64,000 nucleotides of DNA from Ameyamaea chiangmaiensis (GCF_025995235.1 NZ_BAPT01000056.1:258370-322369); one strand, 5' to 3'; positions 35,429 through 44,336 are shown, numbered from the stretch's first letter. The notes: generated from the letters alone by a model not told the origin. Program-made: numbers and translations.

Positions 35429-37924
35429 ATGCCTATCCGTCGTGGCGCGCTTTTCGCCGGGCTGACCCTTTTTACATCGTGTGCGGCTCTCTCGACGGCT
35501 TTCGCTGACGATCAGCCAACGCCGGGAGCCGCCACGGCGCGGCCCGCGCACCATCGCCAGCATGGGCGGGTGGGCGCCGCGACGCCTCGCCCTGCGGCGT
35601 CGGGCCCGGCAACGGCCGCCCCGCGCGTCGGTATCGCGGGCGCATATGTGCGACCGTCACCCGCAGGCGCCAGCGTGCCCGCCCGGGCAGCCGTCGTTCA
35701 GGCGGAAGACATCGTCTCGACCGCACGGCGCAGCCGTTCCGAGCAGAGCCTCGGCCGTACGCAGATCCAGCGCCTTCTGCCCGGTATGAGCCCGGTCAAG
35801 GCGCTTCAGATCCTGCCCGGTGTCGTCTTCCAGAATGCCGACCCATGGGGCAACAACGAGCAGAATTCGTCGCTGTTCATTCACGGGTTCAACCAGAACC
35901 AGTTGGGTTATACCCTCGACGGCGTGCCGTTGGGCGATCAGGCGTACGGCAACTTCAACGGCCTGTCGCCGCAGCGCGCGGTGATCAGCGAAAACGTTGC
36001 CGCGGCGTCGGTCGCGACGGGGGCCGGTGCCCTCGGCACGGCTTCGACCAGCAACCTCGGCGGCACGCTCCAGTTCATCAGTTCCGATCCGGCGCATCGC
36101 CTGGGTGCACAGATCGCGCAGACCTTCGGCAGCTGGTCGACCTTCCGCACGTTTGCTCGCGTCGATACCGGCGATTTCGGCAACGGGAACAGCGCGTATA
36201 TTTCTTGGGCGCGGCAGGATTCCCGGGCGTGGGATTTCGCCGGCCATCAGGGCGGCAACCAGGTAAACGCGAAATTCGTCCATCAGGGCAGCAACGACAA
36301 GATCAGCTACTTCTTCGACTGGTCCGACAAGGTCGAACCGAACGAGGACGGGATCGTGATGCCGAACGGGCAGGGGACCTATGTCCGTCCGTTCTTCTAT
36401 CCGGACTTTGCCGCCGCGCAGAGCTATCTTGCCTCGGGGCAGTCGAAGGCGGCGGGCCTGAACTATCGCAATTACTATTCCGCCGCGCAGCGTCAGGATT
36501 TCCTGACGTACGCATCCTGGACACACGATTTCAACGCCAACCTGCATCTCGACACCCAGATCTATTATCATCACGATCTGGGCGAAGGCGTCGTGGCCGG
36601 TCCGATCAGCGCGGCGGGCCTGCCGGCACTGTTCGCGGCCTATTTTCCCGGTCAGGACCTGAGCACGGTCTTCGGCGGTTCGGGTTACGCGACACGCACG
36701 ACCGAATACTGGGACAATCGCGGGGGTATCCAGTCGACCCTGCGCTACAAGCTTGGCAAGCACCATCTGGAAGTCGGCGGCTGGTACGAGCGGAACAATA
36801 ACTCGCAGGCCCGTCGCTGGTATCCGCTGGACGTCAATAATCCGACGACGCCCTACGAGCGCCAGCAGAATGCGCTGATCGATCAGTACACCAATTATTT
36901 CTACACCAACACGTGGACGACTCACCTGCAGGACACGTGGCAGATCTCGCCCCACTTCTCGCTGATGGGCGGGTTCAAGTCCGAACTGGTCTACACCAAC
37001 GGCACGCTGCCGGTGGCGGCGCTGCCGGGATCCCTGTCGCCCACGACCGCGCGCACGGTGGGCGGTGGCACGATCGCGGTCGTCAAGCCGTTCCTGCCGT
37101 CATTCGGTGCGTTGTGGAACTTCACGCCGCACGAACAGTGGTTCGCCAATATCCAGGAAAATGTCCGGACCTATCAGGATGCCGGCTACGGTAGCGCGAC
37201 GCCTTGGGGCGTGACCAGCCAGAGCGCATTCGAGGAATTCAAGAACAACGGAAAGCCCGAGACGTCATGGACCTACGAGACGGGTCTGCGCACCAACCGC
37301 GCCCTGTCGTTCGGACCGCTGACGGGACTGAGCGGACAGCTTGAATACTACCACGTGCATTTTTCGAACCGGCTGCTGGCCGTTGCCACGACGCAGACCC
37401 TATCGTCGATCGTGGGCAGCGCCACGATCCTGACCAATGTCGGGTCGGTGACCACGGACGGCATGGATTTCTCGTTCACCCTGCAATTCGGCCCGCATTT
37501 CTCGTTCTACAACGCCCTGTCGTACAACAAGTCGACCTATAACGACAATTACATGACCGGAACGACAGTCGTGCATACGGCGGGCAAGAACGTGGCGGGC
37601 GTTCCGGCCTGGACCGAGAAATTTGTCGCCTCCACCAACTGGGGTGCGTTTTCGGCCCAGTTCGTCGGCGATGTGATTGACAAGCGTTACACCACATATA
37701 CCAACGACCTGTGGGCAAACGGCTATGCGCTGTTCAGCGTGAACGCCGGCTATACCTTCCACGGCATTCCGCACGTCAAGGGCCTGCATATCCAGGGCAA
37801 TATTACCAATCTGACGAATGAGCGCGGATGGTCGACCTTGTCCATCAGCAATGCCTCGGCGCAGTATACTGCCTTTCCCGTGGCACCGCGCATGTTCTTT
37901 GGCACCATCAGCGCGACATTCTGA
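35429..37924 (+). CDS. TonB-dependent outer membrane receptor
   Basis: An 831-residue protein with a signal peptide (hydrophobic 6-24, cleavage near AFA-DD). Then comes a low-complexity Ala/Pro/Arg region to about residue 90 and a TonB-box-like segment EDIVSTAR (93-100). The plug domain follows (LQILPGVVFQNADPWG, LFIHGFNQNQLGYTLDGVPLGDQ), then a 22-strand-type barrel with many aromatic strand ends. The C-terminus is a final Phe (FGTISATF), the BAM recognition residue. No TonB-linked signalling domain. The next gene, 10 bases downstream, encodes an exported glycerophosphodiesterase, suggesting uptake of a phosphodiester-linked compound; the substrate is not determinable. Confidence 0.9.
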   Translation: MPIRRGALFAGLTLFTSCAALSTAFADDQPTPGAATARPAHHRQHGRVGAATPRPAASGPATAAPRVGIAGAYVRPSPAGASVPARAAVVQAEDIVSTARRSRSEQSLGRTQIQRLLPGMSPVKALQILPGVVFQNADPWGNNEQNSSLFIHGFNQNQLGYTLDGVPLGDQAYGNFNGLSPQRAVISENVAAASVATGAGALGTASTSNLGGTLQFISSDPAHRLGAQIAQTFGSWSTFRTFARVDTGDFGNGNSAYISWARQDSRAWDFAGHQGGNQVNAKFVHQGSNDKISYFFDWSDKVEPNEDGIVMPNGQGTYVRPFFYPDFAAAQSYLASGQSKAAGLNYRNYYSAAQRQDFLTYASWTHDFNANLHLDTQIYYHHDLGEGVVAGPISAAGLPALFAAYFPGQDLSTVFGGSGYATRTTEYWDNRGGIQSTLRYKLGKHHLEVGGWYERNNNSQARRWYPLDVNNPTTPYERQQNALIDQYTNYFYTNTWTTHLQDTWQISPHFSLMGGFKSELVYTNGTLPVAALPGSLSPTTARTVGGGTIAVVKPFLPSFGALWNFTPHEQWFANIQENVRTYQDAGYGSATPWGVTSQSAFEEFKNNGKPETSWTYETGLRTNRALSFGPLTGLSGQLEYYHVHFSNRLLAVATTQTLSSIVGSATILTNVGSVTTDGMDFSFTLQFGPHFSFYNALSYNKSTYNDNYMTGTTVVHTAGKNVAGVPAWTEKFVASTNWGAFSAQFVGDVIDKRYTTYTNDLWANGYALFSVNAGYTFHGIPHVKGLHIQGNITNLTNERGWSTLSISNASAQYTAFPVAPRMFFGTISATF

Positions 37925-37934
37925 AAGCACACAC

Positions 37935-39044
37935 ATGACCTTTTCCCGGCGACAGACACTCTTGGCTCTTGCGGGTATGTCGCTGGGGGGCGGGGTCGCC
38001 ACCCGCGTCGTGGCCGCGCCGTCACTGGCGCCCCGCCCGCTGGTTTTTGCACATCGAGGCGCATCGGCGTTGCGGCCCGAGCACACGCTTGCCTCCTACG
38101 CCAAGGCGATCGCCGACGGCGCCGATTATATCGAGCCTGATCTTGTGCCGACGCGTGACGGCGTCCTGGTCGTCCGGCATGAAAGCAACATCACCGATAC
38201 CACCGATGTCGCTTCCCGCCCGGAATTTGCCGCGCGCCGCCGCACGATGACGGTCGACGGTATGTCGCAGACGGGTTGGTTCACGACGGATTTTACCCTC
38301 GCCGAGTTCAAGACTCTGCGCGCCAAGGAACGCCTTCCCGCCATTCGCGTCCATAACACACGCTATGACGGACATTTCGACGTTCCTACCTTCGAGGAAG
38401 TGATTGATTTCGTCGCGGCAGAGTCGGCGGCGCGTGGGCGCGTCATCGGGATCATTCCTGAAATCAAGAGCTCCACGCACTTCCACGCCCTTGGCCTCGA
38501 CCCGGAAGCGGCGTTCCTGCGTACGATCGCCGCGCACGAATACACGCGGCAGGCCCCGCTGGAGGTGCAGTCCTTCGAGACCGCCAACCTCAAGGCGATT
38601 CACGAGCAGGTCAAAACCATCAATCCGCAGGCGCGCCTGATGCTGTTGATGGCCGGAGGCTACACGCCCGCCGATATTGCGGCCGTCGGTGGCCACACGA
38701 CGTTCCGGGATCTGATGACGCCGTCGTCGCTCAGGCAGGTCCGTGCCTATGCCGACGTGATCGGTCCGGCCAACACGGACCTGATCCCGCGCGACAAAAA
38801 CGGCGCATGGCAGACACCCACCACGCTGGTCCGGGACGCGCACGAGGCCGGGCTTCTGGTGCATTCCTATACCTGCCGGCCGGAAAACTGCTTTCTGCCG
38901 CTACAGTTGCGCGATCATGGTGCGCCCAACGCACGGAACGTCGAGGGCTCGATCGCGGAGATCCGGGCGTATCTGGATCTGGGCCTGGATGGGTTTTTCA
39001 CCGACGATCCGGCCATCGGGCGGCTGGCGCTCGACGGTGTATGA
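37935..39044 (+). CDS. glpQ: glycerophosphodiester phosphodiesterase, Tat-exported
   Basis: A 369-residue periplasmic enzyme. The Tat signal SRRQTLLALAG is followed by a hydrophobic stretch and an AxA site (VVAAP). The GDPD core has FAHRGAS with the first catalytic His, RPEHTLASY, YIEPDLVPTRDGVLVVRHE (metal Glu and Asp, second His) and the GDPD-specific insert up to about residue 150. It hydrolyses glycerophosphodiesters to sn-glycerol-3-phosphate and an alcohol. ATG 37935 lies 10 bases past the TonB receptor stop, so it is in the same operon. The name glpQ is by family and export, not by proven substrate. Confidence 0.88.
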   Translation: MTFSRRQTLLALAGMSLGGGVATRVVAAPSLAPRPLVFAHRGASALRPEHTLASYAKAIADGADYIEPDLVPTRDGVLVVRHESNITDTTDVASRPEFAARRRTMTVDGMSQTGWFTTDFTLAEFKTLRAKERLPAIRVHNTRYDGHFDVPTFEEVIDFVAAESAARGRVIGIIPEIKSSTHFHALGLDPEAAFLRTIAAHEYTRQAPLEVQSFETANLKAIHEQVKTINPQARLMLLMAGGYTPADIAAVGGHTTFRDLMTPSSLRQVRAYADVIGPANTDLIPRDKNGAWQTPTTLVRDAHEAGLLVHSYTCRPENCFLPLQLRDHGAPNARNVEGSIAEIRAYLDLGLDGFFTDDPAIGRLALDGV

Positions 39045-39056
39045 CGGGCGGTTCGA

Positions 39057-39077
39057 CGCGGGGTGTTGAGCCCCGCG
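39057..39077. terminator. hairpin between convergent genes
   Basis: CGCGGGG (39057-39063) and CCCCGCG (39071-39077) form a perfect 7-bp stem with a 7-base loop between the stops of the phosphodiesterase and the DUF815 ATPase. There is no T-run on either side, so an intrinsic terminator is possible but not certain. Confidence 0.4.
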
Positions 39078-39086
39078 ATCGTGGGA

Positions 39087-39968
39087 TCAGACGGATAATT
39101 CGGCCGTCAGATGTTCGATGAACTGCCACGCGACGCGGCCGGAGCGTCCGCCGCGTCCGACCGACCAGGCATTGGCCTGCCGCACCAGATTTTCGTCGCT
39201 GATCGGCAGGTTGCGCTCGCGGGCGTAAGCACGAACCATGGCGAGGAACGTCGCCTGAGCGCAGTTGTGGAAACCGATCCAGAGGCCGAAGCGGTCGGAC
39301 AGCGATACCTTTTCCTCGGTGGCTTCAGAGGAATTGATGGCCGTCGAACTTTCGTTTTCGATCATCTCACGCGGCATCAGGTGGCGACGGTTTGACGTCG
39401 CATAGAACAGCACATTCTCCGGACGTCCCGATATGCCACCATCAAGCACCGATTTCAGCGCCTTGTAATCGGCGTCCTCGCGCTCGAACGACAGGTCGTC
39501 GCAGAACACGATGAAACGGCGATCACTGGTGCGCAGCAGCGCGAGCAGTTCCGGCAGGGTCGACAGGTCGTCGCGCTGGATCTCGATCAGTGCGACGCGG
39601 CCTTGTCCCGGCGTCGGTGTCCGCCCGTCGACCTGGTTGGCGATGGCGTGCACGGCCTTAACCAGCGACGACTTGCCCATGCCGCGCGCGCCCCACAACA
39701 TGGCGTTGTTCGCCGGCAGCCCGCGCGCGAAATGGACCGTGTTCTCCAGCATCTGCCGCTTCTGGTAGTCGACTCCCTGCAACAGCGACAGGTCGACATG
39801 GGCCACATGCGCTACCGGCGTCAGCCGCCCGAACGCGGGGTGCCAGACGAACGCGTCGGCGTGGTCGATCCCCGCCAGCGAGGGCATGGGCGGCGAGAGG
39901 CGTTCGAGGGCTGCCGCGATCCGTTCGAGCACGGGCAGGGCGAGGGTCGGCAGCGTGGCGGTGTCCAT
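39087..39968 (-). CDS. DUF815-family P-loop ATPase
   Basis: A 293-residue AAA-like ATPase. Walker A is GARGMGKSSLVKA (about residues 93-105) and Walker B is FIVFCDDLSFE near 155. The block SVLDGGISGRPENVLFYATSNRRHLMP is typical of DUF815 proteins, with a sensor-type Asn in TSN. Family function is not established. It is divergent from yajC, the arrangement seen in other alphaproteobacteria. ATG 39968. No fusion or truncation seen. Confidence 0.85.
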   Translation of the reverse strand: MDTATLPTLALPVLERIAAALERLSPPMPSLAGIDHADAFVWHPAFGRLTPVAHVAHVDLSLLQGVDYQKRQMLENTVHFARGLPANNAMLWGARGMGKSSLVKAVHAIANQVDGRTPTPGQGRVALIEIQRDDLSTLPELLALLRTSDRRFIVFCDDLSFEREDADYKALKSVLDGGISGRPENVLFYATSNRRHLMPREMIENESSTAINSSEATEEKVSLSDRFGLWIGFHNCAQATFLAMVRAYARERNLPISDENLVRQANAWSVGRGGRSGRVAWQFIEHLTAELSV

Positions 39969-40108
39969 GAACCGGATGTCCTTCGTACAAGATGATGGTC
40001 CGGAGCGCGCCGGACCTGTATGCAGAGGGCCGATGCCTTGACGGGACGATGGCGAAAACTATGGTCCCGGCACGAATCCGACAACCCGCTTTCGCCGGAG
40101 ATTTTCGC

Positions 40109-40480
40109 GTGACCAGCCTGTTCATTTCGCCCGCCTATGCCCAGTCCGCCGGCGGAGGCGCCTTCAGCAGCGCCGGGCTTATTGCCATGGCGCCCTATCT
40201 GCTGATCTTCGTCGTGTTCTATTTCCTGCTGATCCGCCCGCAACAGCAGAAGCAGAAGCAACTGCGCAGCCAGCTCAGCGGGCTGCGCCGCGGCGACCGC
40301 GTGGTCACGGCCGGGGGCATCGTCGGCGTGGTGCAGAAGGTGCGCGAGGGATCGTCCGAAATCGACGTCGAGATCGCACCCAATGTGCGCGTGATCGTGC
40401 TGCGCGACACGATCAGCACGATCCTGAGTTCGACGGCAAAGCCGGCCAACGATTCCGCCGAGCCCGCGAAGAAAGCTTGA
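40109..40480 (+). CDS. yajC: preprotein translocase subunit YajC
   Basis: A 123-residue inner-membrane accessory of SecDF. The GTG at 40109 is chosen (GGAG 8 bases before), giving the family-like start SLFISPAYAQ, then a membrane helix (about 24-41), the family motif FYFLLIRPQQQKQKQ and the cytoplasmic GLRRGDRVVTAGGIVGVV block. The expected partners secD and secF do not follow. Instead a strong terminator stands about 63 bases downstream. Confidence 0.93.
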   Translation: MTSLFISPAYAQSAGGGAFSSAGLIAMAPYLLIFVVFYFLLIRPQQQKQKQLRSQLSGLRRGDRVVTAGGIVGVVQKVREGSSEIDVEIAPNVRVIVLRDTISTILSSTAKPANDSAEPAKKA

Positions 40481-40543
40481 CGCCGTGCCGACAGGTCCAG
40501 GCCTGCTGGCGAAAATGTGAGAGGCCGCCACCAAGTGGTGCTT

Positions 40544-40584
40544 AAGCCGGACGAGGGATAACCCCTTCGTCCGGCTTAATTTTT
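40544..40584 (+). terminator. Rho-independent terminator after yajC
   Basis: AAGCCGGACGA (40544-40554) pairs with TCGTCCGGCTT (40567-40577), with further GGG/CCC pairing and a short ATAA loop, followed by AATTTTT. This ends the yajC transcript before the galactonate genes. Confidence 0.88.
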
Positions 40585-40593
40585 GCCTATTCG

Positions 40594-40606
40594 CCCACAA
40601 TGTGGG
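40594..40606. promoter_or_regulatory. palindrome CCCACAATGTGGG, possible operator of dgo operon
   Basis: Perfect 6-bp arms CCCACA / TGTGGG around a single A, 50 bases before the regulator's start codon. Together with the next palindrome, 6 bases away, it is a candidate binding site for the IclR-family protein encoded directly downstream. The assignment rests only on position and symmetry. Confidence 0.45.
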
Positions 40607-40612
40607 TTTTGT

Positions 40613-40625
40613 CTCATATATTGAG
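40613..40625. promoter_or_regulatory. palindrome CTCATATATTGAG, possible operator of dgo operon
   Basis: Inverted arms CTCA / TGAG with an AT-rich centre, 30 bases before the ATG at 40656. AT-rich cores flanked by short arms are common in IclR-family sites. It may also hold the -10 region of the operon, since TATATT lies inside it. Confidence 0.4.
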
Positions 40626-40655
40626 CCATCGGGGCGTTTGGCATACGTCTCGGGT

Positions 40656-41465
40656 ATGACCGAACGGACAGCCTTGGCGCGTGTCAGTGCGCGCTCGCCG
40701 ATACCCGGCACCGAACTCCGGTCGGGCACCGGTACGCAGGCGCTTGAACGTGGCCTCGGAATTCTCGAGGCGGTCGGGCGTGGAGCGGGATCGCTTGCCC
40801 AGATCGGAGCGGCGACGGGGTGCACCCGCAGCACCACGCAACGCCTGGTCAGCGCGCTGACGCGTCTGGACTGGCTGGGTCAGCGCGCCGGTGCCTACGT
40901 CCTGGGACCGCAGTTCGCCGCGCTGGCGGGGCAGGTGGCCGGGGCACCCTCGCTTGCCGCCGTGGCCCGGCCTGTTCTGGAGCGGCTGGGACGCCAGACG
41001 CAGGACACAGTGCATCTGGGCGTCCGCGCGGGTGCGGATGTTCTCTATGTCGACAAGATCGCGGGGCAGCGTGGGCTGGAAATGCGCTCCCGCGTGGGGC
41101 AGCGCATGACGCTGGTCCTGACGGGTGTCGGGAGGGCGCTCCTGCTCGACGCGGCGGAGAGCGAATGGCGTTCCCTGCTGGACGAGGCGTCGACCACGCG
41201 CCCTGTCGACGCCGACCTCTGGGTCGCGCGCATGCTTGACTACCGGGCGCGGGGACGGGTGTTCGACCTTGAAGACAACGAACGCGGGATCAACTGCGTC
41301 GCCGCGCCGGTGCGCGATCGCGACGGACGGATCGTGGCCGCGCTGTCGGTGGCCAGCGCGACGCCGTATCTGCCCCGCGAACGTATGGATGAACTCGGGC
41401 CGTTGGTGATCGAAGCCGCGACGGACGTCTCGCGCCTTCTACTTCGGGAGGGAGGGCTGTCATGA
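40656..41465 (+). CDS. IclR-family transcriptional regulator of galactonate genes
   Basis: A 269-residue regulator. The N-terminal winged helix (about 26-85; QALERGLGILEAV, LAQIGAATGCTRSTTQRLVSAL) is followed by the effector domain with DTVHLGVRAGADVLYVDKI, RSRVGQRMTLVLTGVGRALL and GINCVAAPVRDRDGRIVAALSV. Its stop overlaps the dgoK start by 4 nt, so it is the first gene of the operon and probably its local regulator, with galactonate or KDPGal a likely effector (inference). The E. coli regulator DgoR is of the GntR family, so this is an unrelated controller. An upstream ATG at 40602 is in frame but lies inside a palindrome. Confidence 0.85.
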   Translation: MTERTALARVSARSPIPGTELRSGTGTQALERGLGILEAVGRGAGSLAQIGAATGCTRSTTQRLVSALTRLDWLGQRAGAYVLGPQFAALAGQVAGAPSLAAVARPVLERLGRQTQDTVHLGVRAGADVLYVDKIAGQRGLEMRSRVGQRMTLVLTGVGRALLLDAAESEWRSLLDEASTTRPVDADLWVARMLDYRARGRVFDLEDNERGINCVAAPVRDRDGRIVAALSVASATPYLPRERMDELGPLVIEAATDVSRLLLREGGLS

Positions 41466-42430
41466 ACGAAACCCCGCAACTGGTGGCCCTGGATTGGGGC
41501 ACGTCCTCGCTCCGGGGCTGGCTGATGGATGCCGAAGGACACGTGCGGGGCGAATATGCCGCCCCGCACGGCATCATGGCGCTGCCCGAGGGCGGATTTG
41601 CCGCGGCATACGCGCAGGCCCGCTCCGGTCTGGGGGCGGACCCGGCGCTGCCGGCGCTGGCCTGCGGCATGGTCGGCAGCACCAGCGGCTGGCGCGACGT
41701 GCCGTATGTGGCCTGTCCGGCCGATCCGGCGCGTCTGGTCGAAGGGCTGGGCGCGCGTGACGGCGACGTCCTGCCGATCGTGCCCGGTGTGCGGCTGGAC
41801 GGCCCGACGCCTGACGTCATGCGCGGCGAAGAGACGCAGATCATGGGCGCTCTGTCGCAGCATCCGCAGTGGGGCGCGTCGTCGATCATGATCATGCCGG
41901 GCACCCATTCGAAATGGGTGCGCATCGAAGGCGGTCAGATCGAGAGTTTTCGCACCTTCATGACGGGCGAGCTTTATGCGGTCCTGATGAAGCATTCGAT
42001 TCTGGGGCGGCCGTCTCAGGGGGGCGAGACCTCCGACAGCGTGCGCGACGACGCGTTTCGCCGAGGCGTGCTGCAGGCGGCTGCCTCCGAAAGTGGCCTG
42101 GCGCCCATCCTGTTTTCGGCGCGCAGCCTGTTCGTGACCGGTGTGCTGCCGGGTGCCGCCACAGGGGACTACCTGTCCGGAATGGTGCTGGGCGATGAAA
42201 TCCGGGCCGGCATGATGGCCATCGGCGGGACGGCCCCGGGCGCCGACACCATCGGGCGCGTGGTGATCGTGGGGGAGGACGCATTGTCGCGTCGCTATGC
42301 CCGTGCGTTCGATCTGCTGGGGCTGCCGGCACCGCGCATGGTCGGCAACACGGCGGCCGCGGGCCTGTTCGCGATCGCGTGTCAGGCTGGCCTCGTGCGT
42401 GCTGTCGTTTCTGCGAAAGGACTCTCCTGA
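41462..42430 (+). CDS. dgoK: 2-dehydro-3-deoxygalactonokinase
   Basis: A 322-residue sugar-acid kinase that phosphorylates 2-keto-3-deoxygalactonate in the De Ley-Doudoroff pathway. The phosphate loop is LDWGTSSLRGW at residues 9-19. Other family pieces are ACGMVGSTSGW, MRGEETQIMGAL and PGTHSKWVR. The start forms an ATGA overlap with the regulator stop, and its TGA shares one base with the next start. Cytoplasmic; ATP-dependent. Confidence 0.92.
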   Translation: MNETPQLVALDWGTSSLRGWLMDAEGHVRGEYAAPHGIMALPEGGFAAAYAQARSGLGADPALPALACGMVGSTSGWRDVPYVACPADPARLVEGLGARDGDVLPIVPGVRLDGPTPDVMRGEETQIMGALSQHPQWGASSIMIMPGTHSKWVRIEGGQIESFRTFMTGELYAVLMKHSILGRPSQGGETSDSVRDDAFRRGVLQAAASESGLAPILFSARSLFVTGVLPGAATGDYLSGMVLGDEIRAGMMAIGGTAPGADTIGRVVIVGEDALSRRYARAFDLLGLPAPRMVGNTAAAGLFAIACQAGLVRAVVSAKGLS

Positions 42431-43068
42431 TGAGCATCGACCTGACTGAGGCGATCGGGCACTGCCCGCTGATCGCGATCCTGCGCGGGGTGCGTCCCGC
42501 CGAAGCAGTGGCGATGGGCGAAGTGCTGCTCCACGCAGGGTTTCGCATCGTCGAAGTGCCGCTGAATTCTCCCGAGCCGTTTGATTCCATCAGGCGTCTG
42601 CACAAGGCGTTCGGTGACCGGCTGCTGATCGGTGCCGGCACGGTCCTGTCGACCGAAGCGGTTGCGAACGTGGCCGAGGCGGGCGGCCGGATCATCGTCA
42701 TGCCCCACGGCGACCCGGCGGTGATACGTGCGGCCAAGGCGGCGGGCATGGTCTGCACACCCGGTGTCGCAACGCCGACCGAAGGCTTCGCGGCGCTTGC
42801 CGCCGGAGCGGACGCCCTGAAGCTCTTTCCCGCCGAACAGCTCGGGCCGACCGTGCTCAAGGCGTGGCGGAGCGTGTTTCCGGCCGGAACGTCCTTTGTG
42901 CCGGTGGGCGGCATCACACCGGACAATATGCGTCCGTGGCTCGACGCCGGCGCGGCGGGGTTCGGGCTCGGTTCCGGGCTGTACCGCAAGGGCATGTCCG
43001 TGCCGGCGCTGGCCGAGCGCGCCTATCATTACATCCACGCGATCGGCGAATTGCGCTCGCGGAACTGA
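42430..43068 (+). CDS. dgoA: 2-dehydro-3-deoxy-6-phosphogalactonate aldolase
   Basis: A 212-residue class I aldolase of the KDPG/KDPGal family cleaving KDPGal into pyruvate and glyceraldehyde-3-phosphate. Visible are LIAILRGV, VEVPLNSPEP (Glu42), LIGAGTVLS, and the Schiff-base lysine in ALKLFPAE (Lys131). The segment VEVPLNSPEPF, with Asn-Ser in place of the Thr-LR of Eda, favours the galacto-specific enzyme. ATG 42430 shares its A with the dgoK stop (TGATG). A 17-base gap leads to dgoD. Confidence 0.9.
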   Translation: MSIDLTEAIGHCPLIAILRGVRPAEAVAMGEVLLHAGFRIVEVPLNSPEPFDSIRRLHKAFGDRLLIGAGTVLSTEAVANVAEAGGRIIVMPHGDPAVIRAAKAAGMVCTPGVATPTEGFAALAAGADALKLFPAEQLGPTVLKAWRSVFPAGTSFVPVGGITPDNMRPWLDAGAAGFGLGSGLYRKGMSVPALAERAYHYIHAIGELRSRN

Positions 43069-43085
43069 CATCACGGGATAACGTC

Positions 43086-44234
43086 ATGAAAATCACCAAG
43101 CTGACCACGTTCCAGGTGCCTCCCCGGTGGCTGTTCCTCAAGATCGAGACCGACGAAGGTATTGTCGGCTGGGGCGAGCCCGTGGTCGAGGGTCGTGCCG
43201 CCACGGTCGCCGCCGCCGTGGAGGAATTGTCCGATTACCTGATCGGCAAGGATCCTTTTCTGATCGAGGATCACTGGAACGTTCTGTATCGCGCCGGTTT
43301 TTACCGTGGTGGCGCCATCCACATGAGCGCGCTGGCCGGCATCGACCAAGCGTTGTGGGACATCAAGGGCAAGGCCTTCGGCGTACCGGTCTGGCAGTTG
43401 CTGGGCGGGAAATGCCGTGACCGGATCAGGGTGTATTCCTGGATCGGCGGGGATCGTCCGGCCGATACCGCCCGTGCGGTGCGTCAGGTGGTCGATCGTG
43501 GTTTCACCGCAGTGAAGATGAACGCGACCGAGGAACTGCAATATGTCGACACGCATGAAAAGGTCGATGCGGTGATCGCGCGCGTGGCCGCGATCCGGGA
43601 GGAAGTCGGCCCCTATATCGGGATTGGTGTCGATTTTCACGGGCGTGTTCACAAGCCGATGGCCAAGGTTCTGGCCAAGGAACTCGATCCGTTCGACCTG
43701 ATGTTCATCGAGGAGCCGGTGCTGAGCGAGCATTACGAGGCGCTGCCGGAGATCACCAAGCACTGTTCGACGCCGATCGCGCTGGGCGAGCGCCTGTTCT
43801 CACGCTGGGATTTCAAACGCATTCTCGAACAGGGCTGCGTCGATATCATCCAGCCCGATCCGTCCCATTCCGGCGGCATTACCGAGACGCGCAAGATCGC
43901 CGCGATGGCGGAAGCCTACGACGTCGCGGTGGCATTGCACTGTCCGCTCGGCCCGATCGCGCTGGCGGCGAACCTGCAGCTCGATGCGGTCACCTACAAT
44001 GCGTTCATTCAGGAACAAAGCCTGGGGATCCATTACAACAAAAGTAATGATCTTCTTGATTACGTCGTGGACAAGAGCGTGTTCGCCTATCGCGACGGCT
44101 TCGTCGCGATACCGTCCGGCCCCGGCCTGGGTATCGAAATCGACGAGGAGTATGTCCGTTCGCGCGCCGCCGAGGGCCATCGCTGGCGCAACCCGGTCTG
44201 GCGCCATGCCGACGGCTCGTTCGCCGAGTGGTGA
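43086..44234 (+). CDS. dgoD: D-galactonate dehydratase
   Basis: A 382-residue enolase-superfamily enzyme that dehydrates D-galactonate to 2-keto-3-deoxygalactonate. All the residues of the characterised enzyme are at the expected places: metal ligands Asp183, Glu209, Glu235 and the catalytic His185 and His285 (in VDFHG, FIEEP, LGERL, ALHCPLGP). The length of 382 is exactly usual. GGATAA precedes the ATG. The full pathway dgoD-dgoK-dgoA is therefore present in one operon. Confidence 0.95.
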   Translation: MKITKLTTFQVPPRWLFLKIETDEGIVGWGEPVVEGRAATVAAAVEELSDYLIGKDPFLIEDHWNVLYRAGFYRGGAIHMSALAGIDQALWDIKGKAFGVPVWQLLGGKCRDRIRVYSWIGGDRPADTARAVRQVVDRGFTAVKMNATEELQYVDTHEKVDAVIARVAAIREEVGPYIGIGVDFHGRVHKPMAKVLAKELDPFDLMFIEEPVLSEHYEALPEITKHCSTPIALGERLFSRWDFKRILEQGCVDIIQPDPSHSGGITETRKIAAMAEAYDVAVALHCPLGPIALAANLQLDAVTYNAFIQEQSLGIHYNKSNDLLDYVVDKSVFAYRDGFVAIPSGPGLGIEIDEEYVRSRAAEGHRWRNPVWRHADGSFAEW

Positions 44235-44242
44235 GGCCTTTA

Positions 44243-44262
44243 CCCCGCGCGCCGTCGCGGGG
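44243..44262. terminator. GC hairpin after dgoD
   Basis: CCCCGCG (44243-44249) and CGCGGGG (44256-44262) form a perfect 7-bp stem with a 6-base loop, 8 bases past the dgoD stop. Only GTTTCCC follows, so termination may be partial and the porter may be read through. Confidence 0.45.
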
Positions 44263-44275
44263 GTTTCCCAGCGCC

Positions 44276-44293
44276 GATGTGACCGATCACATC
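44276..44293. promoter_or_regulatory. palindrome GATGTGA-N4-TCACATC upstream of sugar porter
   Basis: Perfect 7-bp arms around CCGA. The half-sites TGTGA/TCACA are those of CRP-type regulators, but the 4-base spacing is that of FNR-type sites. It lies about 195 bases before the porter start. A CRP/FNR-family operator is possible. Confidence 0.4.
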
Positions 44294-44336
44294 TGCGTAT
44301 GGAGCGGATGAACGCGCTGTAATGGCGTGACGGAGG

